A DNA stretch of 64,000 bases from Circinella umbellata (lineage: Eukaryota; Mucoromycota; Mucoromycetes; Mucorales; Lichtheimiaceae). The translations under genes were made by a program, and so were the position numbers. The DNA lies in contig JAIWNF010000036.1 of NCBI GenBank assembly GCA_025093555.1, positions 372,001-436,000 of the forward strand, written 5' to 3'. Below, in pieces: positions 38,311-52,300 of this stretch. Below the pieces are notes generated by a model that was given only the letters and a program-made list of their open reading frames with translations, was not told the origin of the DNA and did not search any database. The stretch's first letter is position 1. Each line of letters opens with the position of its first letter.

Positions 38311-39788
38311 CCAACACTAAAGATTCAAATTCTATAGTACCAAAGCCCCATCAGCCTTGAATCTACAGCACTAAAAAAAATCATTCATTATTTTTTTAAA
38401 AAAAACCAAGTGACTCTCACTCTTTTCTTTAACATCACAGTTTACCAACCCTTCCATTTAGCATAGATGTTCTCAATCCCCTCTTAGTTACTATAACTGA
38501 ACCATATTTTCCTTCTTTCATATTTGTGTTCCCATTTACTGATGTTGCAACCTTCACACTTTTCCTGCTGCCCTGCAGGTTTTTCAGTACCCCTCTTTGT
38601 GAGCTGACGAGAGCAAGAAGCTGAATTAGCGTGTGCTCAATTAATTTCGTCTTTAATAAAATATATAAATTTCAACGTAATAAATTTTCATCTAACCATT
38701 GGTCCGAGAAGTAGTGTATTATTTTATTGTTACTTAAATAAAAACGAGGGTTATAATATTCGTGCGTGTAGGTGGTGTACTTTTAATGCATTATTGTGAA
38801 ATAACAAATATTATACACGTTTGGAAAAAAAGTGAATAAACAATTAATACCAGGTTTAGTGGCAATAACGATAATTGAAAAATATTAATGCTGATAAGGG
38901 TCTTTAGCATCATGCGAAGAAGAAATGATTCAATATAATTATGACGAGGCTCAAATTATTACGTACAAATTAGTTTCGTATCTCTCTGAAAAATAAGGAA
39001 ACCATCTTCTCTTTCACGGATTTATTGGAACGGCGTTGTTTGTAAGACTTGTTCATAAAAGCAAAATACGTACTTTTTGCACATCTTTATAATTTTTGTC
39101 GAGTTACGTACCTACTGTATGTTACTTTGTATCGCTCGGTTTCTATTAGATATTAAACTTATATTATTAATTGTATTTCCAATTTATAAATATCGGTAAC
39201 TGTCAACAAAATGATAGATAAAAGATATCGAGCAATCAATAATGAATCTTTTTAAAAAAAGAAAGCAAAATTTGGAACTGCGTAAAGTAAACGTAGTTAT
39301 AAAGTTATCTGACGTGATACGGAGAGAACTCTAATAACGTACACAAAACACCATAAAATCATAATAAAACTTAATGAGATTGATATACCACCAGATGGCC
39401 AAACAACAGAGAAGTATAGAATAAGTTGTCATTGTGGCTCTACTAGTTAAGTGATATATCAAAATGTAACCATGATGCAATTTGTTTACTACAAGTCAAG
39501 ATACATATGGATAATTGGGATTTGGAACTAGGAGGAGAAGGTATAGTGCTATAATTACTTTATGCACTAATAGTATTTTATTTATCAAGTTGTTACTATT
39601 TTTATTCTTTTTATTGTATATAGTATACTGATTAAATCTTACTAGAGTAGAATATTCTGACTCGAAAATAAATACTCACACAACTATTCATTAACCGGAT
39701 TCTATAAGCGCCGAAATTTTACAGCAGCACATAACTGAAGTGACTCAAAAGTTGTGCGGGACCTTTTTCGCTTTCTTGTACATACAAC
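38311..39788. other. Intergenic region upstream of the Arp9-like gene
   Basis: 1.5 kb of AT-rich DNA between the relic and the Arp9-like gene. No coding sequence was recognised; the Arp9-like promoter should lie at its right end. Confidence 0.5.
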
Positions 39789-40157
39789 ATGTCACTGGCA
39801 CTTCGTGAAGATAACTTTGTTGTGATCGATGTAGGATCTCAAGTAACTCGCGCTGGCATGGGTACCCATGACACAAATAAAACACCTGTTGTCGTACGTT
39901 TTCTCAAATAAATACAATAATTGGCATGGATTAAATAAAAAAAAGAGATTAATCCTAACGCGTTTTCGTTCATCGTAAAATATTTATTATAAATATTATT
40001 ATAGGCAGTTAACATGTCAGATTTCAACTATCCATTAAAAAGCGACACCATTGTCTCTTGGGAAGATTTAGAAGCATGCTGGTAGGAATAAAACTTAAAA
40101 TCGGTGAAGAGCTTTTCTTGTCAACAATCACAATAGATCTAAACTAACATATAAATG

Positions 40158-40188
<31 letters not shown>

Positions 40189-41508
40189 GCATCATATTCT
40201 CTTTAAGGAATTAGGCATCAAGAAATCGCGAAACGAACATCCTGTATTACTTGCTGTACCTACACAATGGTCAAAGTTCGAGCATGAACGTATAGCACAA
40301 ATGTTTTTTGAACGATTCAACGTACCTGGTATATATATAGCACCACAACCCTTATTAGCATTGTATGGCTGCGGTGCTGTATCAGGCATTGCCGTAGATA
40401 TTGGTGAAGAATCAACACGTAAATATTGATATAAAAACAAAATATGCTTTGCTTTTTTATTGAGGATAATTCTCTAATGTATATATGATATATAGAGATC
40501 AACGTTGTGATTGATAGTCTTCTTCAATCCCAAGCAACAATAACAGTTCCTGTGGGTGGTGTACATTTTGACGAATACTTGTTAAAATTAATGAAAAATG
40601 ATGCGGCACTAGTAAAACAATTCGAGGGTAAAGAAGATGTTAGATTGGATAAAGAGTTTGCTCGATTTGTCAAGGAACAATCGGGTGTTTGCAACGTATA
40701 TGTTGGTCATGATGCCATTTCAAAAGAAAAAGCGGCTGCCGCCAGTGTTATTGAAAATGCAGCAGCAGCTGCTACCGAAGAAGCAATTGAAGATGATATA
40801 GTTACAACAGAAAAGGAAGATGAAGACAAAGCCAAAGATATCCCTAAAGATATTGAAATAGAATACAAAGGCCATAAGGTAAGTTTTTATTTTTTCAGAT
40901 TTTGTTATGTGTGAAAACAATAAAATGTTCTTATGTTTGTTATTCATATCCGTCATCTCTTGTGTCGTTATTATCCTTTTTTTTTCAGTTTTCAATTGGA
41001 GCATATCGTCATAAAGTATTTGATCCATTATTTGACTTGAGAGTCATTGGTAATAATGGATTGAATATAATCGAAGGGATGCGAATTGCAGCATCGCATT
41101 GTGAACCTCCAGAGATCAGACCTAAACTTTGGGAAAGCGTGGCATTGTGTGGAGGTGGATCACTCGTTTCCGGATTACAACCAAGGATAAGATCAGAAGT
41201 AGCCGATGAGTTACCAGTTTCAGAAAATATTGGCGATGCTCAACCAAGACAAGTAGGATTTTTACGGATACCAGATTATTTTACAGTATTAAAGGATAGA
41301 AAATATCGAAACTTGTGTACTTGGCTTGGTGGTGAGATTGTCGCAAAGGTAAGTCACTTTGTTGGGTTATTCCTTATCTTCAAAGGAAATTTTGTAACTA
41401 ACTCGAATTTATTATTTGATATAGCTCGTTTTTATTGATGCAAAGAATTATGTTAGCAAGGTGGACTATAATGAAAGTGGACCTTCCGTGGTACATACAT
41501 TCTTGTAG
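39789..41508 (+). CDS. Actin-related protein, Arp9-like (chromatin remodelling complex subunit)
   Basis: Exons 39789..39893, 40005..40081, 40189..40418, 40496..40878, 40989..41348 and 41425..41508 give 412 residues. The N-terminus FVVIDVGSQVTRAGMG corresponds to the actin phosphate-1 loop but lacks the usual nucleotide-binding residues. VPTQWSKFEHERIAQMFFE, VPVGGVHFDEYL, WESVALCGGGSLVSGL and the ending LGGEIVAKLVFIDAKNYVS follow the actin-fold order. The end resembles yeast Arp9 (PDYF..., LGAQIVSK...FITREKYN.KGP). Arp9 pairs with Arp7 on the SWI/SNF and RSC ATPases in yeast, so a nuclear role is inferred. An Ala/Glu/Asp-rich insert sits at about 219-260. Phases agree. A divergent member of another Arp class cannot be fully excluded. 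Confidence 0.75.
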
Positions 41509-42264
41509 AAATAATGGACGGAATAAATAAAATATACACATAATTATATTTATTACTACTAATTTATTTTTGGTTAGAAATTGAATATCATTGTATATAA
41601 TTAGAGACAGGAGGGAAAGTGTGCGTGTTGATTGATCAATATATTAAAGAGATTCTAATGCCTTTCTACTTTAAAAATTAATTGAATATTGTAACAGTAA
41701 ATGACTTCACGCGTTTGTATTTACCGGGTCGATAAACGATTGCTTCAGTGTATCTACATAGTTCAGGGTGCCTCATTAGGCGACTTCATTCATATATATA
41801 TACGTGGATTTAACCCAACATCAATTATCAGTTTACATATTAAAAAAGAATGATAATTGTTCTTATAATGTGTTTAGGATCTGTTCTATTTTGATCATTA
41901 ACTGGGACTGGACAGAATTTGGTTTTTACAATAAAATCATTCACATCCTTTTCATAGGTCTAGTTTTTATTTTTTCTAAAAATTTTCCATGGTTTCTTTT
42001 TGGAACTCGTAGTGTTTAGAATTCTTAATGTGTATTATAGCTATATAAAAGAGTTTCTGTGTTCTGGTTATATTTTGATAAAAAGATATTGAGGGAAATA
42101 GGACAGATGATATGCTTTTCAAGTTATTGTAATTTGTATTTAAGCATTGACAAGTTACCTTTAATTACCCACCAATAGGAACTCCGCACATCTCAAAACC
42201 ACGTTTTTTTTTTCTTTCATTTCCTGATCAGGCTCTTTTTGTTTCTTTTTCTTTTTCAAGAACC
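41509..42264. other. Intergenic region Arp9-like / J-protein
   Basis: 755 bp of AT-rich sequence between two plus-strand genes. CT/T-rich stretches (42205-42260) directly precede the J-protein start. Confidence 0.5.
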
Positions 42265-43504
42265 ATGAGGTGGAGCTCGTTGTGCATAATGCTCAGCGTT
42301 TTGCTGGCATTATTGACCATTTCTGCACCATCAGTACGAGCATGGGAACAAGGTAAAGATTTCTATGGGTAGGAGGTGCGAGATGGAAATGACAACGAGT
42401 AAACAGTTTTTAGAATTACGCGATGGGCCTCCTTTAAAAACGATCTTGACAACTTATTTGTTTTCTTTTTTTTTTCTGTTATAACTAGCCGATTTCGAAA
42501 TTTTCGATTTAGTTGATGAATTGGAGAAATCAGAAGGAAAAGACGTTAACTTTTATAGCTGGCTTAATGTTTCTGTAAGTTGTTTTATCACAGTTAAAGG
42601 GACAAAAAAAAAGAGGCAACATATCTGATTTCTGATTTTATATATATGTAGCCTTCTTCTACAGCATCAGATATCAACAAAGCTTATCGAAAACTTTCAC
42701 TCAGACTTCAGTAAGTTACTTACATTCTAGAAAAAGTATTAAATCAATGGTCTCTTCTCTTTTCTGTTCAACTAAATATGTATAATTATTATTTTTCTTA
42801 GTCCTGACAAGAACAAAAAAGATGCTCAAGCAAGAGAAAAGTTTGCACGACTTGGGAAAATTGTCGCTATTCTTCGGGATTCAGCCAAGCGTGAGCGCTA
42901 TGACCATTTCTATAAGAATGGTGTGCCACGCTGGCGGGGTACAGGCTACTATTATGCAAGATTCCGACCTGGTTTAGGAACCGTCGTTGTATTCTTGATG
43001 TTGGTATCAGGAGGAATGCAATATATTGCTGGATGTATCAATTATTATCAAGAAAAAAAGAAGATTATTGGGTTTGTACAAGATGCTCGTGCCGCATTAA
43101 CGCAAAATGTACCCAAATCTCAAGGAGCACCTACTTTGGGACGCAGCTATGTGGAAGTGGGTGGCCGTGTATTACGATGTGAAGTTAAATCGGATGAATA
43201 TATAATTATTCACACATCCAATGACCAGGAACCTGTTCATTTAAATACTGAGTGGATTACAAAACCTACAGTAACCAATAATGTTTATTTCATTAAATGG
43301 TTTATGTCTTTGTTCTACAAGCTAACTGGTAAACAGCCCCCAGAACCTAAACATATTGATGATAGTCCCGAAACAAGTGATCAAGAAGGAGTACAACAAG
43401 AAGATGAGAAAAAATCGAAAAAAAAAGGAAAACGTGGGAAGCCAACAGTGGTGACAGGATCTAAAGTAGGAGGTCGACGTAGAGCAGTCGCTAAACCACA
43501 ATAA
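42265..43504 (+). CDS. ER membrane J-protein (DnaJ; Erj5/DNAJC1-like)
   Basis: Exons 42265..42352, 42489..42574, 42652..42710 and 42802..43504 give 311 residues. It starts with a signal peptide (MRWSSLCIMLSVLLALLTIS...VRAW). A J domain follows (FYSWLNVSPSSTASDINKAY RKLSLRLHPDKN) with the HPD triad at 78-80 that stimulates Hsp70 ATPase. A membrane segment at about 137-157 (GTVVVFLMLVSGGMQYIAG) and a cytosolic tail ending in many Lys/Gly/Arg residues (KKSKKKGKRGKP) come next. The luminal J domain, single later membrane segment and basic tail match Erj5/DNAJC1-type proteins, which recruit ER Hsp70 (BiP/Kar2). Phases agree at every intron, and the HPD codon for His is split by intron 3. Confidence 0.87.
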
Positions 43505-43849
43505 AATTAGATTTATTAAATGTTTATGTTTCTTTTATTTTATATAATGGTGTTGATCGCGGGGAATTCTTTTTATTTCTAAATTACAGTTTGGGGTGTA
43601 TGCGATAAGTGTGACTTGTGAAGTTAAGAATGAGATGAATAATGGAAGCAAAAGTTAAAGGGAATAGTGTCTTGTAGTAGAAGAACATGCTAGTAGAATA
43701 TTATATTAAAGAAAGAGAAGAAAAGGGGCAAGAGAAAAGATAAATGTGCAAAAACTATATATGTATATGTATATAAAAGGATAGTGTCTTTTTTCAGTGA
43801 ATGTATGTAAAAGTGCATGTAAAGAAGTGTATACAAAAATATATAAAAA
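43505..43849. other. Convergent intergenic region
   Basis: 345 bp between the J-protein gene (+) and the RhoGEF gene (-). It holds short TA/TG-rich runs and no coding sequence. Confidence 0.5.
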
Positions 43850-46800
43850 TCACCATCCATTCTTTTCGTTCCTGGTCTTGAGGTATTCGAAAAGTTTGGC
43901 AGTTGTCTTCTCATCCTTCATTTGAACCATATAAACCATGCTTGTTTTAGCGTTTTCATTATTAAGAAGGAACGTTAAACGTTTTGGGTTGGTTTGTCGA
44001 ACATTACTACTAATAACGATAGAACTAACGAGTCGATGTTTACCGTTCTCGATGCACACGTGGGTCTTTTTACTTGGCAACTGTTGTGCTACGCGTATCA
44101 CAGCACTTCCCATATTATTCCAATTAGAATGCTCTTGTTGAGAAAACAGCTTTATTTTACATTGCATTAGTGGTGATAACGTTTGAGGTACTTCCTCCAA
44201 ATAAGATCGAGCATCTGTTGGCATAGGTGCATCAAACAAACTGACTGAATGTAATACCGAGGGTGATGAATGTAATGAAGGAGCAGCAGTGTGAGATGTA
44301 GCGATAGAACGTTGTGAAGGTCCTCGTTCTAAATTACCACCAGGGCCTGGACCACCACTATTGCCTGTAGGTGAAGGGCCAAAAATTTGTTGGGATTCAA
44401 AATGGACACGTTGAAGAACACTCGTCAATTCGACAGCATCCGATCGTCGATCAAAATGAATCAAATAATTTTCTCTTTTCTCTCCCATAAAAACCGATAT
44501 ATTGACGTCAGAATTGCCTAGCTGTTCAATTGATGTAGTAGGTACAATCCATGCGTTTAGATAGAGTTGACGGCTTTGTAATAATTGGATAGAGAGACAA
44601 GAACGATTGGCGTTCGTAGTACGGACGTGTATTGCGCATGTTTCTTGCGCAGAGAACCAAGTTTCATCTTTCCAGTGAAATACTGCACACTCTCCGTGAC
44701 TGTACAAGATTTGTCGTGTAGCATTTGCATATGCTCCAGGCTATATATACCAACATCATGATTGTTGTTATTAGAATTTACATTATAGCTACTTTTGTGG
44801 AAATGAATATATAAAATATCCAACAACTTACACTTTCTGGTGGAGATGACCCTAAATCCTCCAGACTATTTGACGGCATTTTATGTGAATCAAGCCTGGA
44901 AGGCAGTTGATGAGGTGATTTTTGACTTTGTTGAGACGCAGATGTACTAGAGGAATGACCAGGAGTAGGGTTAGGTCGGTCGTAAGAATACTGAGTATTA
45001 GATGAATTTGACATGCCAAGTTGTCCAAATTGTTGCTGTTGTTGACGGATAGAGGTTGTACGTAAAGGGGGTGGTGGCATTTGTCGTTTGGATGATGTTC
45101 GAGGAAGGGATGCCATTGGTTGCTGATGTTGGTTATTTAGTGCTGAACCATTGAATTCGTTTCTAAAAGAACTTTCAGGCATACTTCCTTTACGTGGAGG
45201 TGGAGCAGTAACAGAAGGAGTAGCAGTGGCCTCTGCCCCTTGAGGTTTTACTTGATCTATTGAGTTTGGTGAGCCGCGATCACTTGCGAGTGTTGATGAC
45301 GATCCTCGTGTTAATGAATAACTCGATGGTGATGACTTAGTCGATTCAGCAAAGGAGTCAACAGAAACCGTTAAAGCTGCTCTGATAGATTGAAGATTAT
45401 CGGGCGATTCTCGTGTTGGTGAACTCTTGTTTAAAGATTGACTGGGTGATGGACTATTTCTAGCAGATGCTGTATCTTGTGATGACAAACGAGGAAGAAG
45501 AGGTGACTGGGGAACTTTTTCTGTTGACGAACCAGTCGATATTTTTGCGGGAGGTGAGCGAAGTTGCTGTGAAAGTGGAATATCATCCTCTTCTTCATCA
45601 TTGTCATCATTTTCGATTGTTATTCCAGTGGATAACGCTATTTGGTGCTTTTCAGGTTCAATGAATGTCATTTTCACAGGCGCTACTTCCATTTGATTGT
45701 TTTTGCTGTTACCACTACTATTTCTGTTATTCATTGTTAAATTTTTTTGCTTTTTAATATCACTTGAGCTCTCAGGCATAGGAGGCACGGGTGGAATATG
45801 TGGTACATGAGGTTCTGGTTCTTCTACAGTAGTAGTAGCAGCAGCCTTTTTGGAGTACGTTACATCAGGTAAACTAGCTAAAATTTTAATCGATCGCGGT
45901 TGTATATTTGCTAAATCTTGACCATCAGAATCTGTCACAGTAGGATTATCATTATTCATGTAATGATCAGAGGTAATATCTTTTGAACTAGGAATTGGTG
46001 GTAATGGCGGTTTTTCGTCTACGTCTTCATCATCACTGTCGGTAAATCGACCATCATAAAAGTCCATTATAGTGTCACGAAAAGCATTACGTCTAGCATG
46101 TGGCGACTCGTTATCATCATCATTATTACTGGCATTATTACGTTTCTCGCCGCCTGTTCCGGTAGAATATAATGCATAAACATCCGTACTTTTTACATTA
46201 TTATGCGCGTCATCATCGTCTTTCGTAACAATGGATGACACTGTTGAATATGTTGTTGTTCCTGTCACTCGACTATTTAATGTTCTTTGTGGCATTTCCT
46301 GTTGAAGTTGTGATACACGTTTCTTGACCGTTGTTATTAATGGTGTTGGCTTCAAAGTAGATGCGCTCGGAGCGGATGCATCAACACCGAGCCAAGTATT
46401 ACGTACTTCCCGTGAGTCTGCTTTCATAATAACATGGTGTGTTCCATTAACAGTAAACTGTAATAGATACTCACCTACGAGTTCCCGCTCCAAGGACAAA
46501 GACTTTACTGATAATTGATTTACTGTGAATGGTGGAAACATCAACATATAGTTGTGTTGTCGTTGTCGTTGACGTTGTTGATCTTGTTCTAGTTCTTTAC
46601 AAAATGCTAATTCGGAAGTTGTCAATGCAACTCGGACATGGACCGGTGTTTCATTTTTATGTTGGGGTAACATAACAAAACTGTTTTGCATGATCAATTG
46701 AACATCCGGAGCTTTCCACTGGAGTTTAAAGCGCTATAAACAGAGAAAAAGAAAAAATCAATTATATGTTCTCAAAGTAATAGATGGTTTTTTGTTGACC

Positions 46801-48429
46801 TAAAAAACATCCCCCCCTCCAAAAAAAAGAGTCCAGGATATGAACATACGATTCGCGTCCGACTGAAAAAATCCAAAACATGGCTACAATCGATTTGGTC
46901 AACAAATGCTGTCAGTATACTTGGATCACATTCTATTGAAGGTATTTTCTCCTTATTTTGTTCCTCTAAACGTTTCATTTCTTGTCTTTGTTGCAATTTG
47001 AGTCGCACTTGTTGACGATGTGAGTCATTTAATGAGGTTAATGTAGAGCTCTTGCTAAGTGAAATGTCATTTGGTGATATATTTATTAATGCATCAATAC
47101 GCTGGTTGGCACGTAACAATAGTTGATGATCCGGTCGTCCTGGTTTAGTGCATTCCAAAAGTCGCTAAATAAGCACCATCATATTGTTAGGACAATAATA
47201 ACATTCACTCGTGTTAGTTTATCTTTCTGAAATAAAAACCAAAATATTACACTCATATTGATGGTCCCCTTTCTCCCTCATCCATATCATCTCCACTCCT
47301 CCTTTCTTCACAGGTTTCCCCCATATTTCGATGGAATGAAAAAAAAGAAATATAAAACGAGAAACTCACGTGATATAATGCCTTGTAATAATATAATCGT
47401 TTCAGTGGTGCTTCAAATAATGATTCAAGTGTAATGTTTGAATTAATATTATCCGATAAGTTCTAGAATATAGAAATTAATGGAAGATAATAAGGTTGAA
47501 TAAGAGAGCTGGTCTTTTCTACTCCTTTAATAATAGCATCATGATAGTAGATATATGAACTTGATAGTCAACGTACTTCTAAAAATCTATGGATGGAAAC
47601 ATTATTGGTGATTTCAGATCGTTTATTGAGGTTTGGAATGAAACTTCTTGCAAAATTTGAATATGGAATCTCCATGTCTTCAATCTAGAAACAATATATA
47701 TGTAGAGTTTTTTTTAGTTGCTGATCTCTTTTTTCTTCTTCCCACATCACATCGCCCCTTTTTTTCAAAATTTTTCCCTTCTTCTCCTCCCCAAGTAAAA
47801 TGATGACACTATATTAAATTTATATATCTAATAATAGCGCTACTATTATTATGATTATGACTATTACCCATTGCATCAAAACATCTCCGAGTTCTTTCAT
47901 TGCTTTATGGGTACTTGCAACCTTGACAAGTTTCTATTTTTAAAAAAAAGTTGGGTTAAACCGAGAATTATCATAATTCACGTGTGTGTACCTTATTATA
48001 ACTTGGTATCATTGACACTTACTGTATGGAATCGTTTGTTAACTTTTAATACATGATGTGTATATTTTAATAGTTCAGAGAAATCAGGCGCAGCAGTAAC
48101 CATTTGCTTCATCCATATAGGTGCAATTTGCTAAGATGCGATTGTGTGATATAATGATATAATAAAGAAAAGTTAAACCTTTTTAGTTTTGATGTTACGG
48201 GTTTTAATAAAATTTTGGTAAATAATTAAAATAGAATATTAAAGTGTATTTTAAATGTTTTCATAAAATTATTCTTATCATTTACAGAGTCAATAATTCT
48301 TAGAGTGTCCAGGTATGATTTTTCTGTATGAATAAGGTCAGACAGTGGATTTGACGATGTTTTTGGTAATGAATGCGGTGATTGAGCAGCACTAGACGCC
48401 ATGGAACGCGATGAGGATGTCGATATCAT
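43850..48429 (-). CDS. Large Rho guanine nucleotide exchange factor (DH domain)
   Basis: Eight exons: 48286..48429, 48023..48130, 47868..47933, 47577..47684, 47370..47462, 46850..47164, 44832..46733 and 43850..44740, all in phase, give 1208 residues. The DH domain begins near residue 24: LSDLIHTEKSYLDTLRIIDS, then ...MKELGDVLMQW, YSNFARSFIPNL and APLKRLYYYKALYHRLLE, spread over exons 1-6. A region around residues 270-420 (FKLQWKAPDVQLIMQNSFVM...EVRNTWLG) may be a PH-like fold. A long Ser/Pro/Asn/Asp-rich central part follows. The last 297 residues form a second ordered block with paired beta-rich segments (CAVFHWKDETWF; RLTFLLNNENAKTSMVY). Such proteins activate Rho/Cdc42 at growth sites. The start at 48429 is the first ATG; the specific subfamily is not recognised. 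Confidence 0.8.
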
Positions 48430-49397
48430 GTTATAATAAGTGGTCAAATGGTAATAAACTGTAAATGTATAAAATAAGAGAGAAAAAGAGAGAGAGAAAA
48501 AAGAGATAGAATTATTACTAGGTTAAAAGGGCTCTTATTTTTTTTTTTGAAATGTTATTAGGGGCAACAAAAAAGTTGTATGAGTGCGATCAAAATGGCG
48601 ATCTCAAGATCGTTTGGCAACAATGTTAAATAAATCAAATATTTGAAAAAGATAAAATAAACAAAAGAAGCAAATAAAAATTGAAAAAGAAGACAAAGGG
48701 TCGGATTTATGCTGCCATTGCACACTGCTCGCTACTCTCCAGATTTTTTAACCTCTTACAAGAGTGGAACAACTTTTTTTTCCAGATAAAAAGGTTACTG
48801 ATCGTATATCCACTTGTGGCGGGCAAATACAAATGCTGGATTAGGCCCAAACTATATTACATTACATGTAGTACAAAAATCGGTGTTTGTTATACATCAA
48901 GGTCGATCCCTCACAAGGAAAAGTACATCATGTTTAACCCCATTTCGGGCTTACAACCATAACGTATCATCACTTTTGAATTGTGTGTATCCAAGCAATA
49001 AAATAATCGAGTACAACCTTGAAATATATTACAATCATCATGGTTACCGATTTTCAATATTTCCCTTTTATCCCTCACTCAACTGCCAAGGTCAAACTAG
49101 AAAGATTTGATGAGAGTTAATAGACTAATAGGAAAAAGGTATGTCATTTTTCTTTCAGGGGAAGAGTTTAAAAAAAGGAAGTGTGAAAGATTTCATTTCC
49201 CGTAAAAGCTTTGGTTTCAAAAAAAATGTCCTGATATGGTAAAATTTACAGTATACTGTTACTGTTACACTAAAATATACGTTCATGAATACACTATAAA
49301 ATAATTTCATTGAAGAATGAAACGAAGAGAAGAGAAAGAGAGAAAAAAAGAGATATAGCAAACTAATAATAGTAATAATGCGCAAAACCTAATGACG
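48430..49397. other. Intergenic region upstream of the RhoGEF gene
   Basis: 970 bp between the RhoGEF start and the 3' end of the CC2D1-like gene, both on the minus strand. GA-rich and T-rich patches occur near 48480-48550. No gene was recognised. Confidence 0.5.
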
Positions 49398-52300
49398 TTA
49401 GCCTGCTTCTTCACCAGCCTGCTGTTCAGCCATCGCTGCTGTGGCTTCCTCTATTTCATCTTGCATGATCTTTTTACGTGCCAAAGCTATTTTTGCTAAA
49501 TCCAATCTATTATGTTTCTTGAAAATTAAAGCAAGTTGTCGATCTCGATCCATCCTTTTACGAACATTCGAAAGATAAGTGTCCATATCCAAAACCCCTG
49601 TCTGAACCTGGATGATAAGCATGTTCATCTTGATGTCCAATGCTTGTTTCCTATCCATCAAATCTTCTTTGGTAGTTCCATCCAATGGTTTTTTTGATGC
49701 TAAGGCATTATTAGCAATGTTGATTTCATAATCTAATACCATGTTGGAAATAATACTGTCCACACTTTTTTTTTTGTAAGTACAATGATAAAAAAAAGCG
49801 GAATTCTGAATGATTCATATATATACATATATATTTTGCCATTTTAGCGATTTTCTCACCTGCTTAATTCTTCCATTACTTCCTCTAATTCTGTTTTCTC
49901 TTTAGAACCTGATGCAGGTGGTGATACAGGTCCAGACGATGATAAATTTTTATTATTTTCAGCAGAGGGTGATAAATTAGAATTATCATCACTTGCATTT
50001 GCCGTGTTGGTGGCAGCTGATGTAGAAGTGGAAGCAACTTGTTCGGGGTTCGTTTTGTTTGGTGACGATGATGATGATGGTATCATCATATGGGTAGTAG
50101 TTCCAGAGGCTAACCCAGCTGCTGCTAAAATTTCGCCCGTGTTCTTGCCAAACTCATCGATGATTAGCCATCTCTCTGAGCGTCTGACAATATCCTCGCC
50201 TGTGAGAGGTTCCCGTAAATTAATCTGGACTTCCAATTTGCCTCCTGTTTTCCGACGACTACCATCCGTCAACTAGATGGTACAATTATTTTTTTTACTT
50301 GATTTAATCGAAAAGTTTTTTTTTCTTTTTTTTCAAAAAAAACAAAAAAATAAAAAATAAAACAATCAAGCAAAAGGAAGAAAAAGAAGTAATTCAAAAC
50401 TTTGTATACATTACATCAAATGTCCCTGAGATAGATGCTTTGGTTAAAAGTTGATCCATAGGAATCAATATTTTTCCCAAAGATAGAGGTCGTCGGAATA
50501 ATCCATATGAATATCGATTATGAAACACTTCGAGAGTAAGACGTCTTCTTTGCAGATAACGAAGGAATGCACGATTTCCTCGGGCAATCGGGATCTGCAC
50601 GGTAATATCAAACTCTAAGTTTTAAGAAATTATTTCATAATGAATTTTGTTCTGCTCATGAATTGTAAAGAAGCAATGAAGACACTTTTTTTTTTCAATA
50701 AGTTGCCTTTTACTTGTACATTTTTCTTGTTATTATTACCTGGGTTATTTCCTTTTTTTACTGCCGTTTCACCTTTACCTAATGCAGCTTGGGCTGCGTT
50801 TTCTGGTGGCCAACCACCGAAATCCCAAGTAACATAAGGCTCTACTTCGGATGCTATATCCATCGATTGTAATCCATTACCGCGAATAATCCTTAATTCC
50901 ATTTGATTCACCGGTATATGATCCAAAATATTTTTATAGGTATAATCGACATGCTCATAATGTAGTTGAGGCGTCGTTGTTTGATTTTGATCACGACGAG
51001 AACGTAAAGAAACCACATCAGCTGTAAATGCTTGCTCGAGTTGTTGAAAATGGGCTTGACTACTTCCCGATAATGTTTTACTCTTGGAAGCTTGTCGCTT
51101 ATTATTGGATGCAGATGACGCTTGAACAGAAAGGTTGTGGCACACATCAATTTGATATGTCAATTGTGATTCCAAATGCTCCAATGTTGCTGCTGATCCT
51201 GATACTTCGACGTGTTGAATTTGTCGAATTTTACCATCGCCTAATGTCATATCGGGTTTGGATGGTAATTTACGTCGAATATTGTCTAAATCATTTACTT
51301 CCCCATTTTTCACTTGGATACCGATCCGTAGCAATTCTTTGGATATTTTTATCATTTCTTTGGCAGCTACCAAATTACCTAGATCTTTGTAATAATGTGC
51401 TGCTTCCTTGTGCTCCTTTTGTAATTGTATGATATCCTGAAGCAATTGTCGTGAATCCTCTGCTGTTGATTGTGAAAAAACACTCTTTGGCGTAGGAGGA
51501 GAAGTTGGAGTTGATGCTGATGCTGATGACACTGATGGTGATGACTGTGTTCTAGTATCTGTAACACTAGTTTTGCTTACTGTATGTGTTCTTTTATCAT
51601 TGTCTACACTCAGTTTTTCTGGAGATGAAGATGAAGCAGGAGATGTACTTTGTATATCTTCCATTGGATCGGTTACTTTTTGTGGGTGAAGTGCTTGTTG
51701 AATTTCCATGAGTTCGCTATATTTTTGAGCAAGTGCTTTAGATTTGCGTAACAGCTCGACGGCTTTCTTTTTGTCACCTTGTCGTTTGGCTGCCAGTGCG
51801 CGTTGTTGATACTGTTTAGATTGCCTTTGAAGTTCTTCTATATCAACCTCATTCTCTTCCGCTGGTTCAGGTATAACCATATTATCATCCCCATCCGGTA
51901 CTGTATCTATTGTAGTTGAGGTGGTGGTATTTTTAGTAATAGTAGTGCTATAAGTAGTAGATGCTTCTTCTACTGACTCTACAATTCGCACTGATTCAGA
52001 CGATGATGGTGCATCCAAAAGATAATTAGTAGCTCGTTCAACATCATCATCATGTTTGGCAAGTGCTTCCTCCGCGTGTTTCTGCGAGAATCCCATATTC
52101 ATCAGCTGTGTTACTGAAGTACATGGAATTTTTTCTTGTTGTTGTTTTGGCTGTATTCGCTGATCCATATTATAACCTTGATCTTTATTATCCATTTGTA
52201 TATCTTGTCCACTATCCTTGGTTAAAGCCGATAATTCGTTCTAGCAAAACAAGTGAATTTCTTTAGTTTCAGAAATAGAAAGCAGCAGTCTTAATACACT

